Source of the DNA: JAGNZR01 sp051652785
Lineage (GTDB): Bacteria > Fusobacteriota > Fusobacteriia > Fusobacteriales > Fusobacteriaceae
Direction: 5' to 3'
NCBI GenBank assembly: GCA_051652785.1
Contig: JBOFUX010000018.1
Location: 1 to 14,618 of the forward strand
Length of the DNA: 14,618 bases
A model generated the notes under the pieces. That model had not been told where the DNA came from. It ran no database searches and worked only from the letters and a program-made list of their open reading frames with translations. The translations under genes were made by a program, and so were the position numbers. This document shows, piece after piece, positions 7,904 through 14,618 of this stretch. Within the stretch, counting starts at the first letter, position 1; each line of letters begins with the position of its first letter.

Positions 7904-8944
7904 ATGAATGAAATTTACATAGTAGCGGAAATAGGTTGTAATCATAATGGCGATTTTAAATTAGCTAAAGATATGGTAGATGTAGCTAAAAAATGTGGAG
8001 TAGATGCTGTAAAATTTCAAACCTTTAAAGCGGATCAATTAATATCAAAATATGCTCCTAAAGCAGAATATCAAATAAAGGTTACAGGTTCAACAGAAAG
8101 TCAACTAGAGATGACAAAAAAATTAGAACTACCATATGATGAATTTATAAAGCTTCAAGAATATGCAAAAGAATCAGGACTAGATGTTTTTTCTACACCT
8201 TTTGATTTTGATTCAATTGATTTTTTAGCAAAGCAAAATCAAAAAATATGGAAAATACCTTCTGGTGAAATATTGAATCTTCCTTATTTAGAAAAAATTG
8301 CAAGATTACCTATAGAGGATAAAGAGATAGTTATTTCTACTGGAATGGCGACAATTGATGAAATAAAAATGTCTTTGAAAGTACTAGATAAAAATGGTGT
8401 TCCTAAAGAAAAAATTACTATTCTTCACTGCAATACAGAATATCCAACACCTTATGAAGATGTGAATTTAAATGCTATTAAGCACTTACAAAAAGAATTT
8501 TCTGAATATAAAATTGGATTTTCAGATCATTCAGAAGGGTATTTTGCAGGAATTGCTTCAGTTACCTATGGAATAACATTTTTAGAAAAACATTTTACGC
8601 TAAATAAGAATTTTGAAGGTCCAGATCATAAAGCTTCTGTTACTCCTGAAGAGTTAGAACTTTTATGTCAAGGTGTTAGAGCGGTGGAAAAATCTTTAGG
8701 TTCATCAGAAAAAATAGTAACCTCATCTGAAAAAAAGAATAAAATTGTTGCAAGAAAATCAATAGTAGCTAAAAAAAATATATTAAAAGGTGAAATTTAT
8801 ACAACTGAAAATATAACAACTAAAAGACCTGGAAATGGAATAAGTCCAATGGAGTGGTATAATATTTTAGGAAAAATTGCGGAAAAAGATTTTGAAGATG
8901 ATGAATTAATAGAACATTCTAACTATAAAAATCAAGAGGTGTAA
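7904..8944 (+). CDS. neuB: N-acetylneuraminate synthase
   Basis: NeuB condenses ManNAc with phosphoenolpyruvate to form Neu5Ac in the cytoplasm. The 346 residues show both domains. The TIM barrel (about 1-270) has AEIGCNHNGD, VKFQTFKADQL, KIPSGEI (117-123) and LHCNTEYPTP (174-183). The metal-binding histidines H209 (SDHSEG) and H230 (LEKHFT) have the same 21-residue spacing as in the studied meningococcal enzyme. The C-terminal SAF (antifreeze-like) domain carries RPGNGISP, whose R308 would contact the ManNAc N-acetyl group in the dimer partner. AGGAGG overlaps the end of neuD, one base before this gene. Legionaminic and pseudaminic acid synthases are close relatives, but no dehydratase, aminotransferase or other gene of those pathways is in the window, so Neu5Ac is favoured. 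Confidence 0.93.
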   Translation: MNEIYIVAEIGCNHNGDFKLAKDMVDVAKKCGVDAVKFQTFKADQLISKYAPKAEYQIKVTGSTESQLEMTKKLELPYDEFIKLQEYAKESGLDVFSTPFDFDSIDFLAKQNQKIWKIPSGEILNLPYLEKIARLPIEDKEIVISTGMATIDEIKMSLKVLDKNGVPKEKITILHCNTEYPTPYEDVNLNAIKHLQKEFSEYKIGFSDHSEGYFAGIASVTYGITFLEKHFTLNKNFEGPDHKASVTPEELELLCQGVRAVEKSLGSSEKIVTSSEKKNKIVARKSIVAKKNILKGEIYTTENITTKRPGNGISPMEWYNILGKIAEKDFEDDELIEHSNYKNQEV

Positions 8945-8945
8945 G

Positions 8946-10211
8946 ATGTTTTTAAAAAAAATTGCAATAATACCAGCAAGAAGTGGTTCAAAAGGATTAC
9001 CTAATAAAAATATATTGATGTTACTAGATAAACCATTAATAGCTTATACCATTGAAGCAGCAATAAAAAGTAATCAATTTGAAAAAATAATAGTCACAAC
9101 TGATTCTCTTGAATATAAAGAAGTTGCTAAAAAATACGGTGCAGAGGTTGTATTAAGAGATGAGTATTTATCAAATGATAAAGCAACATCTTTTATGGTA
9201 ATAGAGGACATATTAAAAAAAACTCAAGATAAAAAATATGATTATTTTGTACTATTACAGCCAACTTCTCCTTTTAGAAATGCGGCTCATATATTAGAAG
9301 CTATAAAAAAATATGAAGCTAAATATGATGAATTAGATTTTTTAGTTTCTATGACAGAAAGTTCAAAAACTTCAGATTTGATAAAAAAAATTTATAACGA
9401 TATGACACTGAAAGAATATAATTTAGATTATTCTAATTACAGAAGGCAAGATGCTAAAGAATATCATCCAAATGGAGCTATATTTATAGGGAAAACTGAA
9501 AAATATCTTTTAAAAAAGCATTTTTTAGGAGAAAAAAGCATGGCGTATTTAATGAATAAAGAAGATTCAATAGACATAGATGATAAGTTTGATTTTGAAG
9601 TTGCAATAACAATAGAAACTAAAAACAGAAAAAAAATAGAATTAGAAAATACTATAAAATCTAGAATAATTCAAAAGAAAGAATTTTTTAATAAAAGTGA
9701 AGAAATTACTTTAATAGGACATTCTATATTTGACTATTGGAATGTAGAAGAACTTAAAGGTATAAAAGTTAATAATTTAGGCATAGCAGGAATAAGCACA
9801 AAAGAGTATATTGATTTTATATTAAATAAAAACTTAATAAAAAATATAGGAAATAAAGTAATGTTATTTTTAGGAACCAATGATGTAGTTATTAAAGATT
9901 GGAAAAAGGAAGATTCACTAATATGGATTAATACAGTTATTGAAATATTAAAAAATCTAAATAGAGATACAAAGATATATTTTATTGAAATACCTAGAAT
10001 TTTTTCAAGAATGGATAGAGTTAATAGTGTGATAATCGAGTTAAACACTTATTTAGAGAATAATTTAAATAAAAATATAAAATTTATTCATTTAGGAGAG
10101 AGGTTTCAAGACCAGTTCGGAAATTTAAAAATGGAATATACATATGACGGATTACATTTTAATGAAAATGGATATAAAGAGCTAAAAAAAATTGTTGAAA
10201 AGGAGTTATAA
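8946..10211 (+). CDS. neuA: CMP-sialic acid synthetase fused to an SGNH esterase domain
   Basis: The N-terminal domain (about 1-225) activates Neu5Ac with CTP. It has IIPARSGSKGLPNKN (8-22), LLQPTSPF (103-110), YHPNGAIF (173-180) and IDIDDKFDF (209-217), with the metal-binding aspartates at 210 and 212. The C-terminal domain (about 250-421) is an SGNH hydrolase. Its block I reads IGHSIFD with nucleophile S260, and a histidine replaces the usual aspartate of GDS. Block III is LGTND (309-313) and block V is DGLHFN (401-406) with D401 and H404. The two-domain form at about 420 residues is known from E. coli and group B Streptococcus NeuA, where the C-terminal part removes O-acetyl groups. All catalytic residues are present. 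The gene follows neuB after one base, with GAGGTG overlapping that stop region. Confidence 0.93.
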   Translation: MFLKKIAIIPARSGSKGLPNKNILMLLDKPLIAYTIEAAIKSNQFEKIIVTTDSLEYKEVAKKYGAEVVLRDEYLSNDKATSFMVIEDILKKTQDKKYDYFVLLQPTSPFRNAAHILEAIKKYEAKYDELDFLVSMTESSKTSDLIKKIYNDMTLKEYNLDYSNYRRQDAKEYHPNGAIFIGKTEKYLLKKHFLGEKSMAYLMNKEDSIDIDDKFDFEVAITIETKNRKKIELENTIKSRIIQKKEFFNKSEEITLIGHSIFDYWNVEELKGIKVNNLGIAGISTKEYIDFILNKNLIKNIGNKVMLFLGTNDVVIKDWKKEDSLIWINTVIEILKNLNRDTKIYFIEIPRIFSRMDRVNSVIIELNTYLENNLNKNIKFIHLGERFQDQFGNLKMEYTYDGLHFNENGYKELKKIVEKEL

Positions 10212-10213
10212 AA

Positions 10214-11386
10214 GTGAGAAAATTAGCTTGTGTAACAGGTTCAAGAGCTGAATATGGAATTATGAGAAGATTATTAAAAAAAATAGATGAATCTCAACAT
10301 ATAGAGTTGACACTTGTTGCAACAGGTATGCAAGTGGATGAAAAATATGGGAATACATATAGAGTAATAGAAGAAGATGGATTTAAAATAGATAAACTGA
10401 TAGATATAAAAATAGACAATAGCAATAATTCTAAAATATTAGATTCTATGTCTATATGTCAAAGTGAATTTGGGAAATATTTTCAAGAAAATAAATTTGA
10501 TGCAGTTATGATTTTAGGGGACAGATATGAAATCTTGTCAGTTGCAATAGCTGCAGCAATGCACAATATTCCTCTGATACACCTACATGGTGGAGAGAAA
10601 ACTTTAGGAAATTATGATGAATTTATAAGACATTCTATTACCAAAATGAGTAAATTACATTTAGTGTCAACTGCTGAATATAAAAGAAGAGTTATTCAGA
10701 TGGGAGAACATCCTAGTTCTGTATTTAATATAGGAGCTTTAGGGGCTGAAAATAGTTTGAAAATAAATCTTTTATCAAAAGAAGAATTGGAAAATAGATT
10801 TGGGAAAATAGAGAAAAAATATTATGTAGTTCTTTTTCATCCAGAAACAATAACAGGTGTAAGTGTAGAAGAACAAATAAAGGCAGTTATAAGTGCTATA
10901 GATAACTATAAAAAAGACTATGAATTTATTTTTATCGGTTCTAATTCTGATACATCATCTGATATAATAGTGAAAATGTTTAAAGAATATACTAAAGAAA
11001 ATAATTTTAAGTTTTTAACATCAACTAGATCAGAAGAGTATTTAAGTTTAATAAAGCATTCATCAGGATTAATAGGGAATTCATCATCAGGATTAATAGA
11101 AGTTCCAACACTTAAAATTCCAACTATAAATATTGGGGATAGACAAAAAGGAAGAGTTAGAGGTGAAAATGTAATAGATGTTGTTGCAACTAGAGAATCA
11201 ATTATAGAAGGAATTGAAAAGTCAATGTCACAAGATTTTTTGGAAAAATTGAAAGAATCTGTAAATCCTTACTATCAAAAGAATGTAATGGAAGAGGGAT
11301 TTGAAATAATATTGAAATTTTTAAATTCTGATCCTAAAAATAAAATCAAAGATTTTTATGATTTTAGAGAAGAAATAATAATTTAA
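10214..11386 (+). CDS. neuC: UDP-GlcNAc 2-epimerase (hydrolysing)
   Basis: NeuC converts UDP-GlcNAc to ManNAc and UDP, the first step of sialic acid synthesis. The 390 residues match the usual length. Motifs are VTGSRAEYG (7-15), VATGMQVDEKYGNT (35-48), LGDRYE (101-106), HLHGGEKTLGNYDEF (123-137), RHSITKMS (139-146) and LFHPET around residue 208. The UDP-binding stretch IGNSSSGLIEVP occurs near residue 290, and RQKGRVRGENVIDV near 312. The start is GTG 10214, with AAGGAG at 10200-10205 spaced 8 bases; no ATG fits better. The related LegG enzyme acts on a bacillosamine derivative, but the missing partner genes make that less likely. neuC is the last gene of the sialic acid block. Confidence 0.93.
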   Translation: MRKLACVTGSRAEYGIMRRLLKKIDESQHIELTLVATGMQVDEKYGNTYRVIEEDGFKIDKLIDIKIDNSNNSKILDSMSICQSEFGKYFQENKFDAVMILGDRYEILSVAIAAAMHNIPLIHLHGGEKTLGNYDEFIRHSITKMSKLHLVSTAEYKRRVIQMGEHPSSVFNIGALGAENSLKINLLSKEELENRFGKIEKKYYVVLFHPETITGVSVEEQIKAVISAIDNYKKDYEFIFIGSNSDTSSDIIVKMFKEYTKENNFKFLTSTRSEEYLSLIKHSSGLIGNSSSGLIEVPTLKIPTINIGDRQKGRVRGENVIDVVATRESIIEGIEKSMSQDFLEKLKESVNPYYQKNVMEEGFEIILKFLNSDPKNKIKDFYDFREEIII

Positions 11387-11519
11387 ATGTGATATCTATG
11401 TACAAGACAATTCAATTTTTAGTATTCAGACTAGAAGAAATGAAAAAATTCAAAAAGTGAAAGATTTTATAAAAAAAACTATATTAATTACAATAATTAC
11501 GAATCCAAAAGGGAGAACA
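11387..11519 (+). other. Spacer with a coding-like stretch, possible gene remnant
   Basis: This 133-base gap follows neuC in an otherwise tightly packed operon. One frame stays open through it and into the MBOAT N-terminus. It reads plausibly as protein (…YVQDNSIFSIQTRRNEKIQ… about 11400-11456), with a basic helical end. There is no ATG or good ribosome binding site for it, and the MBOAT protein normally begins MLFNSF at 11520. The stretch may be the C-terminal scar of a deleted gene that once sat here. I do not recognise its family. It could also be chance in AT-rich sequence. Confidence 0.3.
11511..11515 (+). promoter_or_regulatory. Ribosome binding site that sets the MBOAT start at 11520
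   Basis: AAAAGGGAG ends at 11515, 4 bases before ATG 11520. The next residues, MLFNSFVFIFLFLP, are the classical beginning of MBOAT acyltransferases. The in-frame GTG at 11457 would add 21 residues with no family precedent. Confidence 0.6.
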
Positions 11520-11774
11520 ATGTTATTTAATTCATTTGTGTTTATATTTTTATTTTTACCAATAACTTTGGTAGGATATTTTTTATTAAATAATTATAAT
11601 AAAGAAAATCTTGCCAAGCTTTGGCTTATATTAAGTTCACTATATTTTTATTCATATTTTAACCATCAATATACGTATTTGATTTTATTATCTATCATAA
11701 TTAATTATTCAATAGGATTTTTTTTGATAAATTCAAAAAGTGTTCGGGGGGCAATAAGTTCTGTTTTATCATAG
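11520..11774 (+). pseudogene. MBOAT O-acyltransferase, N-terminal fragment before a frameshift
   Basis: These 84 codons encode the first membrane helices of a membrane-bound O-acyltransferase (DltB/AlgI/PatA type). They start MLFNSFVFIFLFLPITLVGY, then LAKLWLILSSLYFYSYFN and INYSIGFF. The reading frame then ends at TAG 11772-11774, while the family sequence continues without a gap in the next frame (NKFCFIIGLVFNVG from 11753). Both frames are open between about 11718 and 11771. The break therefore lies in this stretch, which holds a T8 run (11718-11725), an A5 run (11735-11739) and a G6 run (11746-11751). One extra base at any of these restores a single 473-residue protein over 11520-12940, the normal family size. 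This may be true inactivation, a phase-off state or a sequencing error. Confidence 0.8.
11746..11751 (+). repeat. G6 homopolymer at the MBOAT frameshift
   Basis: Six consecutive G residues within TGTTCGGGGGGCAATAAG. It is the longest G run I see in this AT-rich window; the next is G5 in the ribosome binding site at 3977-3981. G7 (or G4) would join the two halves of the MBOAT frame. Slippage in such a tract is a common way to switch surface-glycan genes on and off, although six is at the short end for a switch. Confidence 0.6.
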
Positions 11775-11794
11775 GGTTAGTTTTCAATGTTGGT

Positions 11795-12940
11795 ATGCTT
11801 TTTTACTTTAAGTATTATGATTTTTTTATTAATAATATGAATATTATTTTTAAATCTAATTTACCAATATTAAAATTAATATTGCCTTTAGGAATAAGTT
11901 TTTTTACTTTCCAGCAATTATCATTTTTAATTGATGCCTATAAAGGAAAAAGTAAAAACTATGATTTTTTAAGTTATTGCTTATTTGTTACATTTTTTCC
12001 ACAACTGATAGCAGGACCAATAGTTTTTCCAAAAGAGATGCTACCACAGTTTGAAGACCATAGTAACAAAAAAATAAATTATGAAAATATGAATAGAGGA
12101 CTTTACTTGTTTTCAATAGGATTAGCTAAAAAAGTTATTATTGCTGATTCAATCTCTTCTTTTGCCGATGCAGGATTCGATAAAATGACAAGTTTAACTT
12201 TTGCTGAAGGGTGGATAACGTCTATTTCTTATACTATGCAAATTTATTTTGATTTTAGCGGTTATTGTGATATGGCTATGGGAATAGCTTTAATGTTCAA
12301 TATAATATTACCGTTAAACTTTAATTCTCCATATAAAAGTACAAATATTCAAGAATTTTGGAAGAAATGGCATATAACTCTAGGTAGATTTTTTACGAAT
12401 TATTTATATATTCCACTTGGTGGAAATAGAAAAGGAGAGTTAAAAACTTTAAGAAATCTTTTAATAGTTTTCTTAGCAAGTGGGATTTGGCACGGAGCAG
12501 GGTGGAACTTTATAATTTGGGGAGCTCTTCATGGCGTTGCTATATTAATTCACAGAGTTTGGAGAAATAAAAAATTCACTATGCCACCACTATTAGGCTG
12601 GGCAATAACATTATTTTCAGTAAATATATTTTGGATTTTTTTCAGAGCAAAAGATCTCGCTGGAGCTTTAAAAGTTTTAAAATCTATGTTTTACTATGAA
12701 AGTGCTAGAAGTTTTATAACTTTAAATTATCTAAAAATGGCAAATCCGTATTTAGGTAATAAGATTAGCTTGACATTATTGATATTATCAATTGGAATAG
12801 CACTATTATTAAAAAATTCTTTTGATAAAAATAAAAATATGAAGTTTAGTAATTTAAATTATTTAGAAATTACTATTTATTTTACAAGTTCAATTCTCTT
12901 CTTAAAAAGAGTCGTAACATTTTTATATTTTAACTTTTAG
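11795..12940 (+). pseudogene. MBOAT O-acyltransferase, C-terminal fragment carrying the active site
   Basis: This is the catalytic part of the split MBOAT gene. Its frame is open from before 11753; the ATG at 11795 is internal and has no convincing ribosome binding site. From that ATG it has 381 residues. It contains LILPLGISFFTFQQLSFLID, FPQLIAGPI, YFDFSGYCDMAMGIA, FWKKWHITLGRFF (H193) and the signature SGIWHGAGWNFIIWGALHG with the invariant active-site H233. The C-terminus FLYFNF is the usual family end, so nothing is lost there. Members pass acyl groups through the membrane to a partner that modifies a polymer outside, as DltB with DltD or AlgI with AlgJ/AlgX. The next gene is such a partner. 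All conserved residues are kept, arguing for a recent or reversible frameshift. Confidence 0.85.
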
Positions 12941-12948
12941 GAGGAGTT

Positions 12949-13983
12949 ATGAAAAAATTTTTTTTAAAATTAATTTTTATAATTATGCTAGTGTTATTAT
13001 TTATTTCAAGTTTTATTTTTATAGTTGATCCAGCAAATATTTTTTCTAATAAATATTCTATTATAGCAAAAGAAATTTTGAGTAATAATATAGAAATGAA
13101 AAATAATATAGATGAAAGAATTTTAAAAAAAGAGGTCATAAAAAATTTAAATATAAAAAATGAATTATTGATACTAGGCTCGAGTAGAGTTATGCTTTTA
13201 GGAGATGAGCATTTTGATAAAAATATATTTAATGCAGGAGTAAGTGGAGCTGGATTAGAGGATCAATTGGCATTATTAAATATTTATTTAAAAGAAGTAG
13301 GTTATCCAGAGGAAGTGATGTTTGGGATTGATCCGTGGACGTTTAATTTGAATTCTGACACACGTTGGAATTTTATAGGAGAAGATTATAAAGAGTTTAA
13401 AAGCAAAAAATTAGGCATGGAAGATAGAGAAGGTATAAAAAGGAATCAAAAATTTTATAAATTGTTGGAGTTTATGTATTTAAAAGATTCTATAAAATTT
13501 TTTTTAAGAAATGGATTGAATAAAAAATTTTATACTCTAATTTCAGATGAAGAAAAGTATGAATCAAAAGGAAATGTTTATTTGAGAGGGAGTATGAAAT
13601 TAATTTATTCTAAGAATTATCGTGAGTTAAATGACGGTAGTAATTGGAAAGGAAATATAGGGTATCAACTGTGTAATTATGAGAAATTAGATAGCAGATT
13701 GAAATCTGAATTTATAAATACTATAATATTTTTAAAATCTAAAAATATTATAGTGAAAATATTTTTACCATGCTATAACCCTACTTTAATAGAGTATCAA
13801 GAAAAAGAAAATGTTCATTATAATAACATGATTAGAAATGTAGAAAATTTTATAATACAAGAGGCTAAAATAAGAAAGGTTGAAGTTATTGGAAGTTATT
13901 TTTCAGATGAATTAAAAACCAATGATTTTTACGATGGGATTCATTTAAAAGAAGAGAAATTTAAGAATATATTTATTGATTAA
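12949..13983 (+). CDS. DltD/AlgX-like SGNH acyltransferase partner of the MBOAT protein
   Basis: A 344-residue protein with one N-terminal membrane segment (about residues 7-26, flanked by lysines), so it is probably anchored with its catalytic domain outside the cytoplasm. The SGNH-type marks are LILGSSRVML (74-83, nucleophile S78 or S79 of GSSR), FNAGVSGAG (94-102), GIDPW, and the C-terminal DFYDGIHLKEE (326-336) with D329 and H332 completing the triad. This arrangement matches the soluble partners of MBOAT acyltransferases that place an acyl group on a polysaccharide. A strong AGGAGGAG overlaps the MBOAT stop and lies a few bases before the ATG. It is the last gene before the terminator. 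The glycan target and acyl group (probably acetyl) are inferred. Without the intact MBOAT protein it would probably have no acyl supply. Confidence 0.75.
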   Translation: MKKFFLKLIFIIMLVLLFISSFIFIVDPANIFSNKYSIIAKEILSNNIEMKNNIDERILKKEVIKNLNIKNELLILGSSRVMLLGDEHFDKNIFNAGVSGAGLEDQLALLNIYLKEVGYPEEVMFGIDPWTFNLNSDTRWNFIGEDYKEFKSKKLGMEDREGIKRNQKFYKLLEFMYLKDSIKFFLRNGLNKKFYTLISDEEKYESKGNVYLRGSMKLIYSKNYRELNDGSNWKGNIGYQLCNYEKLDSRLKSEFINTIIFLKSKNIIVKIFLPCYNPTLIEYQEKENVHYNNMIRNVENFIIQEAKIRKVEVIGSYFSDELKTNDFYDGIHLKEEKFKNIFID

Positions 13984-13995
13984 ATCTAAAATCCT

Positions 13996-14031
13996 AAAAA
14001 AAGTCACTTTAATTATAAAGTGACTTTTTTT
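13996..14031 (+). terminator. Strong intrinsic terminator closing the glycan operon
   Basis: A perfect 16-base-pair inverted repeat (13996-14011 with 14016-14031) encloses the loop ATTA. The core is GTCACTTTA/TAAAGTGAC, flanked by A7 on the left and T7 on the right. The A and T tracts make it able to act in both directions. It begins 12 bases after the stop of the SGNH gene. Confidence 0.93.
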
Positions 14032-14070
14032 CACAAGGAAAATCTATTTAAATCTCTCCCCTCTAATCCA

Positions 14071-14079
14071 TGGTATAAT
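14071..14079 (+). promoter_or_regulatory. Extended -10 promoter of rfbC
   Basis: TGGTATAAT is a perfect extended -10 (TGn plus the TATAAT consensus). The position 17 bases upstream (14051-14056, AATCTC) is a poor -35, which extended -10 promoters tolerate. Transcription would start near 14086, about 20 bases before the rfbC ATG, giving a short leader that holds the ribosome binding site AAGGAG (14094-14099). It lies just after the terminator, so rfbC starts a new transcription unit. Confidence 0.75.
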
Positions 14080-14105
14080 ATACATAAAACACCAAGGAGC
14101 AATTT

Positions 14106-14618
14106 ATGATAAAAGGATTAATACTACTAGAACCAAAAATCTCTCCCGACAACAGAGGACTATTCTATGAATTTTTTAACTTAAAAAAACTAAAAGAATA
14201 TGGAATAGATAAAGAATTTCTCCAAGGAAACCACTCTAAAAGCCATTTTGGAGTTTTAAGAGGACTACATTTTCAAGAAAAACAACCTCAAGGAAAATTA
14301 ATTAGAGTTTTAAATGGTGAAATATTAGATGTTGTAGTTGATTTAAGAGCTATGAGTGAAACTTTTGGACAATGGTATAAAATTCTATTAAGCAAAGAAA
14401 ATAGAAAAATGCTTTATGTACCAGAAGGTTTTGCCCATGGTTTTTTAAGCTTAAGTGAAGATACAGAAATAGAGTATCTATGCACAGACTACTACGCACC
14501 AGAACATGACTCAGGAATCCTATGGAATGACAAAGACCTAAACATTGACTGGGAACTAGAAAAATATAATTTAACTGAAGAAGCTCTAATAATATCAGAA
14601 AAAGACAAAACTCAACAA
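14106..14618 (+). CDS. rfbC: dTDP-4-dehydrorhamnose 3,5-epimerase (partial, runs off the window)
   Basis: RfbC (RmlC) epimerises dTDP-4-keto-6-deoxy-glucose at C3 and C5 in dTDP-L-rhamnose synthesis. The 171 codons present are open to the window edge; the family is about 180-190 residues, so only the last few are missing. Motifs are EPKISPDNRGLFYEFFN, GVLRGLHFQ with the catalytic histidine, GKLIRVLNGEILDVVVDLR, YVPEGFAHGFLSLSEDTEIEY and the tyrosine-rich CTDYYAPEHDSGILWND. AAGGAG is 6 bases before the ATG. Its codons end in C clearly more often than those of the glycan genes before the terminator (for example repeated GAC, AAC, TAC, CTC). That suggests a resident gene next to a transferred, more AT-rich cluster. 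Other rml genes probably follow. Confidence 0.93.
   Translation, partial: MIKGLILLEPKISPDNRGLFYEFFNLKKLKEYGIDKEFLQGNHSKSHFGVLRGLHFQEKQPQGKLIRVLNGEILDVVVDLRAMSETFGQWYKILLSKENRKMLYVPEGFAHGFLSLSEDTEIEYLCTDYYAPEHDSGILWNDKDLNIDWELEKYNLTEEALIISEKDKTQQ

Noticed and set aside
9734..10048. Reverse-strand open frame inside the NeuA esterase domain
   Set aside because: The + strand frame here carries catalytic SGNH motifs; the antisense frame has none.
7904..11386. A legionaminic or pseudaminic acid pathway instead of Neu5Ac
   Set aside because: The synthase and epimerase families overlap, but the dehydratase, aminotransferase and N-acetyltransferase genes those pathways need are absent from the window, and NeuA has the Neu5Ac-type esterase fusion.
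12930..13139. Reverse-strand open frame over the start of the DltD/AlgX-like gene
   Set aside because: It covers the membrane anchor of a supported gene and has no independent evidence.
1..14618. CRISPR array, insertion sequence, prophage, tRNA or defence system
   Set aside because: I saw no regularly spaced repeats, transposase or integrase motifs, cloverleaf sequence or defence-type domains; all intact genes fit glycan biosynthesis.

Overview
The window is very AT-rich and every supported gene lies on the + strand. Genes are tightly packed, and several junctions overlap (stop/start at 66-70 and 5999-6003; 14 bases at 2802-2815). The content is a surface-glycan (O-antigen or capsule type) biosynthesis locus with a complete de novo CMP-sialic acid pathway. 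The base composition, strong GGAG-type ribosome binding sites and a sialylated Wzx/Wzy locus suggest a Fusobacterium-like Gram-negative anaerobe. That is inference; other low-GC hosts such as Leptotrichia, or a Firmicute with a sialylated capsule, are not excluded.

Layout. 3-68: C-terminal tail of an upstream gene. 68-871: NAD-dependent sugar epimerase/reductase (SDR). 873-1625: family 2 glycosyltransferase. 1649-2815: UDP-glucose 6-dehydrogenase. 2802-3593: second family 2 glycosyltransferase. 3614-3959: decayed remnant of a third one. 3990-5027: EpsG/Wzy-like polymerase. 5045-6001: sialyltransferase candidate with the bacterial EDG and HP motifs. 6001-7281: Wzx-type flippase. 7285-11386: neuD-neuB-neuA-neuC. 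11520-12940: MBOAT O-acyltransferase split by a one-base frameshift close to a G6 and a T8 tract. 12949-13983: DltD/AlgX-like SGNH partner of the MBOAT protein. 13996-14031: strong intrinsic terminator. 14106-14618: start of rfbC (rmlC) behind its own extended -10 promoter, running off the window.

How the genes work together. NeuC makes ManNAc from UDP-GlcNAc, NeuB condenses it with phosphoenolpyruvate to Neu5Ac, and NeuA activates this as CMP-Neu5Ac. NeuD probably O-acetylates sialic acid, and the SGNH domain fused to NeuA probably removes acetyl groups before or during activation. The two intact family 2 transferases and the sialyltransferase candidate would build a lipid-linked repeat unit that can also contain glucuronic acid (from Ugd). 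Wzx flips the unit and the EpsG-like protein polymerises it. The MBOAT/SGNH pair would acylate the glycan after export.

The points most worth following are the possible on/off switching of the MBOAT gene, the presence of three separate acyl-handling modules in one sialic acid locus, and the decayed glycosyltransferase, which suggests the repeat unit has recently changed. I found no CRISPR array, transposase, tRNA or rRNA.
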